The notes under the pieces: model-generated
What the model saw: only the letters and a program-made list of their open reading frames with translations
The model's database searches: none
Told to the model about the DNA's origin: nothing
Made by a program: the position numbers and the translations under genes
DNA from: Brachycybe producta
Lineage: Eukaryota; Arthropoda; Diplopoda; Playtdesmida; Andrognathidae
Length of the DNA: 64,000 nt
Assembly (NCBI GenBank): GCA_036925085.1
Contig: JAUPFP010000062.1
Span: 830,001 to 894,000 of the forward strand
Reading direction: 5' to 3'
Shown here: piece after piece, positions 14,001 through 25,700 of the stretch
Layout: each line of letters starts with the position of its first letter
How positions within the stretch are numbered: the stretch's first letter is position 1

Positions 14001-17000
14001 AACTTTCAAATTTTAGACTTTCAAATGTTAGACATTCAATTGTTAGACTTTCAAATGTTAGACTTTCAAATGTTAGACTTTCAAACATTGGACTTTCAAA
14101 CATTAGACTTTCAAACATTAGACTTTCAAACGTTACACTTTCAAATGTTAGACTTTCAAACGTTAGACTTTCAAATGTTAGACTTTCAATCATTAGATTT
14201 TTAATTGTTAAACTTTCAAACATTAGACTTTCAAACATTAGACTTTCAATTATTAGATTTTCAAATGTTATACTTTCAAATGTTAGATTTTCAAATGTTA
14301 GACTTTCAAACATTAGATTTTTAATTGTTAAACTTTAAATGTTAGACTTTTAAACATTAGACTTTCAATTATTAGATTTTCAAATGTTAGACTTTCAAAC
14401 GTTAGACATTTAAACGTTAGACTTTCAAACGTTAGACTTTCAAACGGTAGACTTTCAAATGTTAGTCTTTCCAACATTAGACTTTCAAACATTAGACTTT
14501 CAAAGGTTAGACTTTCAAACGTTAGACTTTCAAAGGTTAGACTTTCAAATGTTAGACTTTCAAATGTTAGACTTTCAAACGTTACACTTTCAAACGTTAG
14601 ACTTTCAAACGTTAGACTTTCAAACATAAGACTTTCAAAAGTTAGACATTAAAATGTTAGACTTTCAAATGTTAGACTTTCAAATGTTAGACTTTCAAAC
14701 GTTGGACTTTCAAACATTAGACTTTCAAATGTTACTTTCAAATGTTAGACTTACAAATGTTAGACTTTCAAATTTTTTCACTTTCAAACCTTAGACTTTG
14801 AAACATTAGACTTTGAAACATTAGACTTTGAAACATTAGACTTTGAAACATTAGACTTTGAAACATTAGACTTTGAAACATTAGACTTTGAAACATTTGA
14901 CTTTGAAACATTATACTTTGAAACATTATACTTTGAAACATGAGACTTTGAAACATTAGTCTTTCCAACATTAGACTTTCAAACGTTAGACTTTCAAAGG
15001 TTAGACTTTCAAACGTTAGACTTTCAAATGTTAGACTTTGAAACATTAGTCTTTTCAACATTAGACTTTCAAACGTTAGACTTTCAAAGGTTAGACTTTC
15101 AAACGTTAGACTTTCAAACGTTAGACTTTCAAACGTTAGACTTTCAAACGTTAGACTTTCAAACGTTAGACTTTCAAACATTAGATTTTTAATTGTTAAA
15201 CTTTCAAACATTAGACTTTCAAACATTAGAATTTCAATTATTAGATTTTCAAATGTTATACTTTCAAACGTTAGATTTTCTAATGTTAGACTTTCAAACA
15301 TTAGATTTTTAATTGTTAAACTTTCAAACGTTAGACTTTCAAAAGTTAGGCTTTCAAAAGTTAGGCTTTCAAATGTTAGACTTTCAAATGTTAGACTTTC
15401 AAATGTTAGACTTTCAAACGTTAGACTTTCAAACGTTAGACTTTCAAATGTTACACTTTCAAATTTTTTCACTTTCTTCATTAGACTTTCAAAAATTAGA
15501 CTTTCAAACGTTAGACTTTCAAAAGTTAGACTTTCAAACGTTAGACTTTCAAACGTTAAACTTTCAAACGTTAGACTTTCAAATGTTAGACTTTCAAACA
15601 CTAGACTTTCAAACGTTAGACTTTCAAACGTTAGACTTTCTAACGTTAAACTTTCAAATGGTAGACTTTCAAAAGTTAGGCTTTCAATTGTTAGACTTTC
15701 AAATGTTAGTCTTTCAAATGTTAGACTTTCAAATGTTAGACTTTCAAATGTTAGACTATCAAATGTTAGACTTTCAAACGTTAGACTTTCAAATGTTAGA
15801 CTTTGAAACATTAGTCTTTCTAACATTAGACTTTCAAACGTTAGACTTTCAAAGGTTAGACTTTCAAATGTTAGACTTTCAAATGTTAGACTTTCAAACG
15901 TTAGACTTTGAAACGTTAGACTTTCAAACGTTAGACTTTCAAACATAAGACTTTCAAAAGTTAGACAATAAAATGTTAGACTTTCAAACGTTGGACTTTC
16001 AAACATTAGACTTTCAAATGTTACTTTCAAATGTTAGACTTTCAAATATTAGACTTCCAAATGTTATACTTTCAAACGTTAGACTTTCAAACGTTAGACT
16101 TTTAAACGTTACACTTTCAAACGTTACACTTTCAAACGTTAGACTTTCAAACGTTAGACTTTCAAAAGTTAGACTTTCAAACGTTAGACTTTCAAACGTT
16201 AGACTTTCAAACGTTAGACTTTCAAACGTTAGACTTTCAAACGTTAGACTTTCAAACGTTAGACTTTCAAACGTTAGACTTTCAAACGTTACACTTTCAA
16301 GCGTTAGACTTTCAAACGTTAGACTTTCAAATGTTACACTTTCAAATTTTTTCACTTTCAAACATTAGACTTCAAACATTAGACTTTCAAACATTAGACT
16401 TTCAAAAGTTAGACTTTCAAAAGTTAGACTTTCAATCGTTAGACTTTCAAACGTTAAACTTTCAAATGTTGGACTTTCAAACGTTAAACTTTCAAACGTT
16501 AGACTTTCAAAAGTTAGGCTTTCAATTGTTAGACTTACAAACGTTAGACTTTCAAACGTTGGACTTTCAAACGTTGGACTTTCAAATGTTTGACTTTCAA
16601 ACGTTATACTTTCAAACGTTAGACTTTCAAACATTAGACTTTCAAATGTTAGACTTTTAAATTGTTAGACTTTCTAACGTTAAACTTTTAAACATTAGAC
16701 TTTCAAATGTTAGACTTTCAAATATTAAACTTTCAAATTTTAGACTTTCAAATGTTAGACATTCAATTGTTAGACTTTCAAATGTTAGACTTTCAAATGT
16801 TAGACTTTCAAATGTTAGACTTTCAAATGTTAGACTTTCAAACATTGGACTTTCAAACATTAGACTTTCAAACATTAGACTTTCAAACGTTACACTTTCA
16901 AATGTTAGACTTTCAAACGTTAGACTTTCAAATGTTAGACTTTCAAACATTAGATTTTTAATTGTTAAACTTTCAAACATTAGACTTTCAAACATTAGAC

Positions 17001-17080
17001 TTTCAATTATTAGATTTTCAAATGTTAGATTTTCAAATGTTAGACTTTCAATCATTAGATTTTTAATTGTTAAACTTTAA
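11045..17080. repeat. Higher-order repeat pair, offset 4,466 bp
   Basis: About 1.6 kb at 11,045-12,640 is repeated at 15,511-17,080. The AAACACTAGAC landmark (11,130 and 15,596), a TTACTTTC short unit (about 11,554 and 16,020) and the junction unit (about 11,880 and 16,346) all keep a 4,466-bp offset. Where I compared bases the copies are almost identical; one difference is CG versus TG just after the short unit at about 11,567/16,033. After about 12,340/16,810 the copies differ by losses of whole 15-bp units. The intervening 12,640-15,510 holds other junction modules, including two long G-type blocks. Confidence 0.87.
13013..13222. repeat. G-type block, 14 units
   Basis: Fourteen G-type units lie between a junction unit at about 12,985 and the TTTCCAACA unit at 13,223. 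The variant order at the 3' end is the same as in the other blocks. The size is intermediate between the 13- and 15-unit blocks near the window start. Confidence 0.9.
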
Positions 17081-17204
17081 ATGTTAGACTTTTAAACATT
17101 AGACTTTCAATTATTAGATTTTCAAATGTTAGACTTTCAAACGTTAGACTTTTAAACGTTAGACTTTCAAACGTTAGACTTTCAAACTTTAGACTTTCAA
17201 ACGT

Positions 17205-20200
17205 TAGACTTTCAAATGTTAGTCTTTCCAACATTAGACTTTCAAACATTAGACTTTCAAAGGTTAGACTTTCAAACGTTAGACTTTCAAATGTTAGACT
17301 TTGAAACATTAGTCTTTCTAACATTAGACTTTCAAACGTTAGACTTTCAAAGGTTAGACTTTCAAATGTTAGACTTTCAAATGTTAGACTTTCAAACGTT
17401 AGACTTTCAAATGTTAGACTTTCAAACATAAGACTTTCAAAAGTTAGACATTAAAATGTTAGACTTTCAAATGTTAGACTTTCAAACGTTGGACTTTCAA
17501 ACGTTGGACTTTCAAACATTAGACTTTCAAATGTTACTTTCAAATGTTAGACTTTCAAATGTTAGACTTTCAAGTTTTTTCACTTTCAAACCTTAGACTT
17601 TGAAACATTAGACTTTGAAACATTAGACTTTGAAACATTAGACTTTGAAACATTAGACTTTGAAACATTAGACTTTGAAACATTAGACTTTGAAACATTA
17701 GACTTTGAAACATTATACTTTGAAACATTATACTTTGAAACATGAGACTTTGAAACATTAGTCTTTCCAACATTAGACTTTCAAACGTTAGACTTTCAAA
17801 GGTTAGACTTTCAAACGTTAGACTTTCAAATGTTAGACTTTGAAACATTAGTCTTTTCAACATTAGACTTTCAAACGTTAGACTTTCAAACGTTAGACTT
17901 TGAAACATTATACTTTGAAACATTATACTTTGAAACATGAGACTTTGAAACATTAGTCTTTCCAACATTAGACTTTCAAACGTTAGACTTTCAAACGTTA
18001 GACTTTCAAACGTTAGACTTTCAAACGTTAGACTTTCAAAGGTTACACTTTCAAATGTTAGACTTTCAAATTTTTTCACTTTCAAACATTAGACTTTGAA
18101 ACATTAGACTTTGAAACATTATACTTTGAAACATGAGACTATGAAACATTAGTCTTTCCAACATTAGACTTTCAAACGTTAGACTTTCAAACGTTAGACT
18201 TTCAAACGTTAGACTTTCAAATGTTAGACTTTCAAATGTTAGACTTTCAAATGGTAGACTTTCAAACGTTAGATTTTCAAACGTTAGACTTTCAAATGTT
18301 AGACTTTCAAACGTTAGACTTTCAAACGTTAGACTTTCAAACATTAGACTTTCAAACGTTAGGCTTTCAAATGTTAGACTTTCAAATGTTAGACTTTCAA
18401 ATTTTTTCACTTTCAAACATTAGACTTTGAAACACTAGACTTTGAAACACTAGTTTTTGAAACATTAAACTTTGAAACATTAGACTTTGAAACATTAGAG
18501 TTTGAAACATTAGACTTTGGAACATTAGATTATGAAACATTAGACTTTCAAACATTAGACTTTCAAATGTTAGACTTTCAAACATTAGATTTTTAATTGT
18601 TAAACTTTCAAACATTAGACTTTCAAACATTAGACTTTCAAACATTAGACTTTCAATTATTAGATTTTCAAATGTTATACTTTCAAATGTTAGATTTTCT
18701 AATGTTAGACTTTCAAACATTAGATTTTTAATTGTTAAACTTTCAAACGTTAGACTTTCAAAAGTTAGACTTTCAAACGTTAGACTTTCAAACGTTAGAC
18801 TATCAAACGTTAGACTTTCAAACGTTAGACTTTCAAACATTAGACTTTCAAACGTTAGACTTTCAAACGTTAGACTTTGAAACATTATACTTTGAAACAT
18901 GAGACTTTGAAACATTAGTCTTTCCAACATTAGACTTTCAAACGTTAGACTTTCAAACGTTAGACTTTCAAAGGTTACACTTTCAAATGTTAGACTTTCA
19001 AATTTTTTCACTTTCAAACTTTGAAACATTAGACTTTGAAACATTAGACTTTGAAACATTAGACTTTGAAACATTAGACTTTGAAACATTAGACTTTGAA
19101 ACATTATACTTTTAAACATGAGACTTTGAAACATTAGTCTTTCCAAGATTAGACTTTCAAACGTTACTTTCAAACGTTAGACTTTCAAATGTTATACTTT
19201 CAAATGTTAGACTTTCAAATGGTAGACTTTCAAACGTTAGATTTTCAAACGTTAGACTTTCAAACGTTAGACTTTCAAACGTTAGACTTTCAAACGTTAG
19301 ACTTTCAAACATTAGACTTTCAAACATTAGACTTTCAAACGGTATTCTTTCAAATGTTAGACTTTTAAATTGTTAGACTTTCAAACATTAGACTTTCAAA
19401 CGTTAGGCTTTCAAATGTTAGACTTTTAAATTGTTAGACTTTCAAATGGTAGACTTTCAAACGTTAGATTTTCAAACGTTAGGCTTTCAAATGTTAGACT
19501 TTTAAATTGTTAGACTTTCAAACATTAGACTTTCAAACGTTAGACTTTCAAATGTTAGACTTTCAAATGTTAGTCTTTCAACATTAGACTTTCAAACATT
19601 AGACTTTCAAAGGTTAGACTTTCAAACGTTAGACTTTCAAATGTTAGACTTTGAAACATTAGTCTTTCTAACATTAGACTTTCAAACGTTAGACTTTCAA
19701 AGGTTAGACTTTCAAATGTTAGACTTTCAAATGTTAGACTTTCAAACGTTAGACTTTCAAATGTTAGACTTTCAAACTAAGACTTTCAAAAGTTAGACAT
19801 TAAAATGTTAGACTTTCAAATGTTAGACTTTCAAACGTTGGACTTTCAAACGTTGGACTTTCAAACATTAGACTTTCAAATGTTACTTTCAAATGTTAGA
19901 CTTTCAAATGTTAGACTTTCAAGTTTTTTCACTTTCAAACCTTAGACTTTGAAACATTAGACTTTGAAAACATTAGACTTTGAAACATTAGACTTTGAAA
20001 CATTAGACTTTGAAACATTAGACTTTGAACATTAGACTTTGAAACATTAGACTTTGAAACATTATACTTTGAAACATTATACTTTGAAACATGAGACTTT
20101 GAAACATTAGTCTTTCCAACATTAGACTTTCAAACGTTAGACTTTCAAAGGTTAGACTTTCAAACGTTAGACTTTCAAATGTTAGACTTTGAAACATTAG

Positions 20201-21900
20201 TCTTTTCAACATTAGACTTTCAAACGTTAGACTTTCAAACGTTAGACTTTGAAACATTATACTTTGAAACATTATACTTTGAAACATGAGACTTTGAAAC
20301 ATTAGTCTTTCCAACATTAGACTTTCAAACGTTAGACTTTCAAACGTTAGACTTTCAAACGTTAGACTTTCAAACGTTAGACTTTCAAAGGTTACACTTT
20401 CAAATGTTAGACTTTCAAATTTTTTCACTTTCAAACATTAGACTTTGAAACATTAGACTTTGAAACATTATACTTTGAAACATGAGACTATGAAACATTA
20501 GTCTTTCCAACATTAGACTTTCAAACGTTAGACTTTCAAACGTTAGACTTTCAAACGTTAGACTTTCAAATGTTAGACTTTCAAATGTTAGACTTTCAAA
20601 TGGTAGACTTTCAAACGTTAGATTTTCAAACGTTAGACTTTCAAATGTTAGACTTTCAAACGTTAGACATTCAAACGTTAGACTTTCAAACATTAGACTT
20701 TCAAACGTTAGGCTTTCAAATGTTAGACTTTCAAATGTTAGACTTTCAAATTTTTTCACTTTCAAACATTAGACTTTGAAACACTAGACTTTGAAACACT
20801 AGTTTTTGAAACATTAAACTTTGAAACATTAGACTTTGAAACATTAGAGTTTGAAACATTAGACTTTGGAACATTAGATTATGAAACATTAGACTTTCAA
20901 ACATTAGACTTTCAAATGTTAGACTTTCAAACATTAGATTTTTAATTGTTAAACTTTCAAACATTAGACTTTCAAACATTAGACTTTCAAACATTAGACT
21001 TTCAATTATTAGATTTTCAAATGTTATACTTTCAAATGTTAGATTTTCTAATGTTAGACTTTCAAACATTAGATTTTTAATTGTTAAACTTTCAAACGTT
21101 AGACTTTCAAAAGTTAGACTTTCAAACGTTAGACTTTCAAACGTTAGACTATCAAACGTTAGACTTTCAAACGTTAGACTTTCAAACATTAGACTTTCAA
21201 ACGTTAGACTTTCAAACGTTAGACTTTGAAACATTATACTTTGAAACATGAGACTTTGAAACATTAGTCTTTCCAACATTAGACTTTCAAACGTTAGACT
21301 TTCAAACGTTAGACTTTCAAAGGTTACACTTTCAAATGTTAGACTTTCAAATTTTTTCACTTTCAAACTTTGAAACATTAGACTTTGAAACATTAGACTT
21401 TGAAACATTAGACTTTGAAACATTAGACTTTGAAACATTAGACTTTGAAACATTATACTTTTAAACATGAGACTTTGAAACATTAGTCTTTCCAAGATTA
21501 GACTTTCAAACGTTACTTTCAAACGTTAGACTTTCAAATGTTATACTTTCAAATGTTAGACTTTCAAATGGTAGACTTTCAAACGTTAGATTTTCAAACG
21601 TTAGACTTTCAAACGTTAGACTTTCAAACGTTAGACTTTCAAACGTTAGACTTTCAAACATTAGACTTTCAAACATTAGACTTTCAAACGGTATTCTTTC
21701 AAATGTTAGACTTTTAAATTGTTAGACTTTCAAACATTAGACTTTCAAAACGTTAGGCTTTCAAATGTTAGACTTTTAAATTGTTAGACTTTCAAATGGT
21801 AGACTTTCAAACGTTAGATTTTCAAACGTTAGGCTTTCAAATGTTAGACTTTTAAATTGTTAGACTTTCAAACATTAGACTTTCAAACGTTAGACTTTCA
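17205..21900. repeat. Tandem higher-order repeat, period 2,349 bp, two copies
   Basis: Copy 1 (about 17,205-19,560) is followed directly by copy 2 (about 19,560-21,900). Matching landmarks keep a 2,349-bp offset: junctions with CAAGTTTTTTCAC (about 17,571 and 19,920), CACTAGTTTTTGAAAC (about 18,448 and 20,797), TTTGGAACATTAG (about 18,516 and 20,865) and GGTATTCTTTC (about 19,342 and 21,691). Few differences are visible: an extra A near 19,969, a lost A near 20,029, a lost C near 19,579, an extra A near 21,749 and single-base changes such as GACTTTC versus GACATTC near 20,668. Each copy contains several G-type blocks and TTTTTAATTG units. Confidence 0.9.
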
Positions 21901-23341
21901 AATGTTATACTTTCAAATGTTAGACTTTCAAATGGTAGACTTTCAAACGTTAGATTTTCAAACGTTAGACTTTCAAACGTTAGACTTTCAAACGTTAGAC
22001 TTTCAAACGTTAGACTTTCAAACATTAGACTTTCAAACATTAGACTTTCAAACGTTAGGCTTTCAAATGTTAGATTTTTAAATTGTTAGACTTTCTAACG
22101 TTACACTTTTAAACATTAGACTTTCAAATGTTAGACTTTCAAATGTTAAACATTCAAATTTTAGACTTTCAAAGGTTACTCTTTCAAATGTTAGACTTTC
22201 AAATTTTTTCACTTTCAAACCTTACACTTTGAAACATTAGACTTTGAAACATTAGACTTTGAAACATTATACTTTGAAACATTATACTTTGAAACATGAG
22301 ACTTTGAAACATTAGTCTTTCCAACATTAGACTTTCAAACGTTAGACTTTCAAAGGTTAGACTTTCAAATGTTAGACTTTGAAACATTAGTCTTTTCAAC
22401 ATTAGACTTTCAAACGTTAGACTTTCAAACGTTAGACTTTGAAACATTATACTTTGAAACATTATACTTTGAAACATGAGACTTTGAAACATTAGTCTTT
22501 CCAACATTAGACTTTCAAACGTTAGACTTTCAAACGTTAGACTTTCAAACGTTAGACTTTCAAAGGTTACACTTTCAAATGTTAGACTTTCAAATTTTTT
22601 CACTTTCAAACATTAGACTTTGAAACATTAGACTTTGAAACATTATACTTTGAAACATGAGACTATGAAACATTAGTCTTTCCAACATTAGACTTTCAAA
22701 CGTTAGACTTTCAAACGTTAGACTTTCAAATGTTAGACTTTCAAATGTTAGACTTTCAAATGGTAGACTTTCAAACGTTAGATTTTCAAACGTTAGACTT
22801 TCAAATGTTAGACTTTCAAACGTTAGACTTTCAAACGTTAGACTTTCAAACATTAGACTTTCAAACGTTAGGCTTTCAAATGTTAGACTTTCAAATGTTA
22901 AACTTTCAATTTTAGACTTTCAAACGTTAGGCTTTCAAACGTTAGATTTTTAATTGTTAAACTTTCAAACATTAGACTTTCAAACATTAGACTTTCAATT
23001 ATTAGATTTTCAAATGTTAGACTTTCAAACGTTAGATTTTCAAACGTTAGACTTTCAATCGTTAGAATTTCAAACGTTAGACTTTCAAATGTTAGACTTT
23101 CAAATTTTTTCACTTTCAAACATTAGACTTTGAAAAACTAGACTTTGAAACATTAGACTTTGAAACATTAGAGTTTGAAACATTAGAATTTGAAACATTA
23201 GACTGAAACATTAGCTTTGAAACATTAGTCTTTCCAACATTAGACTTTCAAACGTTAGACTTTCAAAGGTTAGACTTTCAAACGTTAGACTTTCAAACGT
23301 TAGACTTTCAAACGTTAGACTTTCAAACGTTAGACTTTCAA
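21900..23341. repeat. Partial third copies and degenerate junction modules
   Basis: After the 2,349-bp tandem pair the array continues with incomplete relatives of its modules: G-type blocks at about 22,230-22,320 and 22,620-22,680, and junctions at about 22,203, 22,592 and 23,106. Around 23,195-23,220 several units have lost bases (GACTGAAAC, TAGCTTTGAAAC), one of the more degenerate points in the window. Only satellite is present. Confidence 0.8.
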
Positions 23342-24075
23342 ATGTTAGACTTTGAAACATTAGTCTTTTCAACATTAGACTTTCAAACGTTAGACTTTCA
23401 AAGGTTAGACTTTCAAATGTTAGACTTTCAAATGTTAGACTTTCAAATGTTAGACTTTCAAATGTTAGACTTTCAAATGTTAGACTTTCAAATGTTAGAC
23501 TTTCAAATGTTAGACTTTCAAATGTTAGACTTTCAAATGTTAGACTTTCAAATGTTAGACTTTCAAATGTTAGACTTTCAAACGTTAGACTTTCTAACGT
23601 TAGACTTTCAAAAGTTAGACTTTCAAAAGTTAGGCTTTCAATTGTTAGACTTTCAAAAGTTAGGCTTTCAATTGTTAGACTTTCAAATGTTAGACTTTCA
23701 AATGTTAGACTTTCAAATGTTAGACTTTCAAATGTTAGACTTTCAAATGTTAGACTTTCAAATGTTAGACTTTCAAATGTTAGACTTTCAAATGTTAGAC
23801 TTTCAAATGTTAGACTTTCAAATGTTAGACTTTCAAATGTTAGACTTTCAAATGTTAGACTTTCAAATGTTAGACTTTCAATTGTTAGGCTTTCAATTGT
23901 TAGACTTTTAAAAGTTAGGCTTTCAATTGTTAGACTTTCAAACGTTAGACTTTCAAATGTTAGACTTTCAAACGTTAGACTTTCAAACGTTAGACTTTCA
24001 AACGTTAGACTTTCAAAAGTTAGGCTTTCAATTGTTAAACTTTCAAACGTTAGACTTTCAAAAGTTAGGCTTTCA
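23342..24075. repeat. Homogeneous TG-type array left of the LINE
   Basis: After one G-type unit and a few CG units, this stretch is mostly identical TTAGACTTTCAAATG units, broken by AAAAG-TTAGGC-AATTG doublets near 23,630-23,660 and by related units at 23,880-24,075. It lacks the 16-bp junction unit. Its last 60 bases match the flank of unoccupied sites in other homogeneous arrays, which shows that the LINE interrupted an array of this type. Confidence 0.92.
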
Positions 24076-24077
24076 GG

Positions 24078-24683
24078 CTTTTTGATAGTAAGTTTAACTT
24101 TTCAGCCCACTGTAAGGAGATTACCAGTAAGGCTGCTCGGAGGTTGTGGCTATTGAATAAGATTTTTGTATATAGCCCTGTGGGTGTTAAAACTTATGCA
24201 TTTAAGGTATATGTCCGGCCAATTTTAGAATATGCCTCACCAGTTTGGTCTCCTATTAATAAGGAGGATTCTGATTTAATTGAGAGTGTTCAACGTAAAT
24301 TCTCTAAAAGTATTGTGGAATGTAATACATTGACATATGAACAACGTCTTCGGTTATTAGATTTGAAAACACTTAGAGAAAGACGTCTAGTGGCTGATTT
24401 AGTTCTTTTTTACAGGATAGTTACTGGTCAAGTTCATTGCACTTCGGGTTTCTTAAATAACTTAATTCCACTTGATACTGTTACCAGGGGTCATTCAAAA
24501 AGATTCACATTACTTTCTCAGAAATCTAATCGCAGACGTCATAACTTTTTGAATAGATGTATTCCTATATGGAATAATCTTCCTGAATATGTTGTTATGT
24601 CATCTTCTTGTAAGACTTTTCGGGTTCATTTGTATAATATGAATATTTTTAGTTGGTGCGTGACAAAACATTTAATAGTGTGA
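24078..24683 (+). pseudogene. LINE ORF2 C-terminal fragment (reverse transcriptase thumb and C-terminal region)
   Basis: An open frame of about 201 codons ends at TGA 24,681-24,683. There is no true start: the frame enters from the truncated 5' side, and the in-frame TTG at 24,144 should not be read as an initiation codon. The first visible protein segment, from D at 24,084, reads DSKFNFSAHCKEITSKA, typical of the stretch after the LINE palm domain. It is followed by YVRPILEYASPVWSP (24,210-24,254), IESVQRKF (24,279-24,302), YEQRL (from 24,336), RGH (from 24,486) and WNNLP (from 24,570). These are familiar C-terminal signatures of animal CR1/L2/Jockey-type LINE proteins. The endonuclease domain and the catalytic FADD-type motif are missing, so the product cannot be an active reverse transcriptase. 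No internal stop or frameshift is visible. Confidence 0.92.
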
Positions 24684-24824
24684 GATATATCTTTTTTTTA
24701 TTTATTATAAACTCACTTGTATGCTCCTTTTTATTTTTATTTTACTTTTTGACTTTGCACTTTTGTTAGATGTTGTAAATGCAACCTTTAAGTGGCACAA
24801 TAAAAGAATTATTATTATTATATT
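24684..24824 (+). other. LINE 3' UTR and ATT-repeat tail
   Basis: This short AT-rich stretch lies between the LINE stop codon and the resumption of the satellite. It ends in about four to five ATT triplets (24,808-24,824) instead of a poly(A) run. Simple-repeat tails of this kind are known in several LINE clades, including CR1/L2 relatives. The ATG at 24,721 opens a frame that runs from this UTR into the satellite; I consider that frame accidental. Confidence 0.85.
24799..24804 (+). promoter_or_regulatory. AATAAA polyadenylation signal of the LINE
   Basis: A canonical AATAAA hexamer lies four bases before the ATT tail and about 115 bases after the LINE stop codon, where the 3' end of the element's transcript would be formed. 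Confidence 0.75.
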
Positions 24825-25700
24825 AAATGTTAGACTTTCAAATGTTAGACTTCAAACGTTAGACTTTCAAACGTTAGACTTTCAAACGTTAGACTTTCAA
24901 AAGTTAGGCTTTCAATTGTTAGACTTTCAAAAGTTAGGCTTTCAATTGTTAGACTTTCAAATGTTACACTTTCAAATGTTAGACTTTCAAATGTTAGACT
25001 TTCAAATGTTAGACTTTCAAATGTTAGACTTTCAAATGTTAGACTTTCAAATGTTAGACTTTCAAATGTTAGACTTTCAAATGTTAGACTTTCAAATGTT
25101 AGACTTTCAAATGTTAGACTTTCAAATGTTAGACTTTCAAATGTTAGACTTTCAAATGTTAGACTTTCAAAAGTTAGGCTTTCAATTGTTAGACTTTCAA
25201 AAGTTAGGCTTTCAATTGTTAGGTTTTCAAATGTTAGACTTTCAAATGTTAGACTTTCAAATGTTAGACTTTCAAATGTTAGACTTTCAAATGTTAGACT
25301 TTCAAATGTTAGACTTTCAAATGTTAGACTTTCAAATGTTAGACTTTCAAATGTTAGACTTTCAAATGTTAGACTTTCAAATGTTAGACTTTCAAATGTT
25401 AGACTTTCAAATGTTAGACTTTCAAATGTTAGACTTTCAAATGTTAGACTTTCAAATGTTAGACTTTCAAATGTTAGACTTTCAAATGTTAGACTCTCAA
25501 ATGTTAGACTCTCAAATGTTAGACTTTCAAAAGTTAGGCTTTCAATTGTTAGACTTTCAAAAGTTAGGCTTTCAATTGTTAGACTTTCAAATGTTAGACT
25601 TTCAAATGTTAGACTTTCAAATGTTAGACTTTCAAATGTTAGACTTTCAAATGTTAGACTTTCAAATGTTAGAATTTCAAACGTTAGACTTTCAAACGTT
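24825..25700. repeat. Homogeneous TG-type array right of the LINE
   Basis: The interrupted array continues here: two TG units, three CG units, then GGC doublets at about 24,900, 25,170 and 25,530 separated by 18 and 24 units, with nearly perfect TG runs between them. Near 24,848 one unit is 14 bp (GACTTCAAAC). Near 25,495 and 25,510 two adjacent units share the same T-to-C change (GACTCTC), consistent with duplication of a single mutated unit. Confidence 0.92.

Larger units (their letters stand above)
1..24075. repeat. 15-bp satellite array, left arm (to LINE insertion)
   Basis: This is a continuous head-to-tail array of the 15-bp monomer TTAGACTTTCAAATG with CG, TG or CA at the last two positions and occasional AAAAG, AAAGG, AATCG and AATTG variants. 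Orientation never changes. Most units are exactly 15 bp. Rare 12-, 13-, 14- and 16-bp units shift the register locally. The array is already in progress at base 1, so the left end is outside the window. No non-repeat sequence is present in this stretch. Long open frames occur because two of three forward frames and one reverse frame of the monomer lack stops; they encode only pentapeptide iterations such as LDFQM or FESLT. Confidence 0.98.
24076..24824 (+). mobile_element. 5'-truncated non-LTR retrotransposon (LINE), CR1/L2/Jockey-like
   Basis: This is the only non-satellite sequence in the window. It holds the C-terminal part of a LINE ORF2-type protein, a 3' UTR of about 140 bp, an AATAAA signal and an ATT-rich tail. 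Truncation at the 5' end with an intact 3' end is the usual product of target-primed reverse transcription. The reading frame is open from the truncation point to its stop, which suggests a fairly recent insertion. Upstream the array ends in TTAGGCTTTCA; downstream it resumes with AAATGTTAGAC. The exact 5' boundary is uncertain by a few bases (24,076-24,081). Clade placement rests on general C-terminal motif resemblance and is tentative; the catalytic palm motifs are absent because of truncation. Confidence 0.93.

Noticed and set aside
1..24075. CRISPR array
   Set aside because: Repeats are 15 bp and contiguous with no unique spacers, and the associated LINE is of eukaryotic type.
24144..24146. 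TTG at 24,144 as the start codon of the LINE protein
   Set aside because: Recognisable LINE protein sequence in the same frame extends upstream to at least 24,084, so this is an internal leucine codon of a truncated gene.
24076..24824. LTR retrotransposon, DNA transposon or viral insertion
   Set aside because: No long terminal or inverted repeats flank it; the protein motifs, AATAAA signal and ATT tail fit a 5'-truncated non-LTR element.
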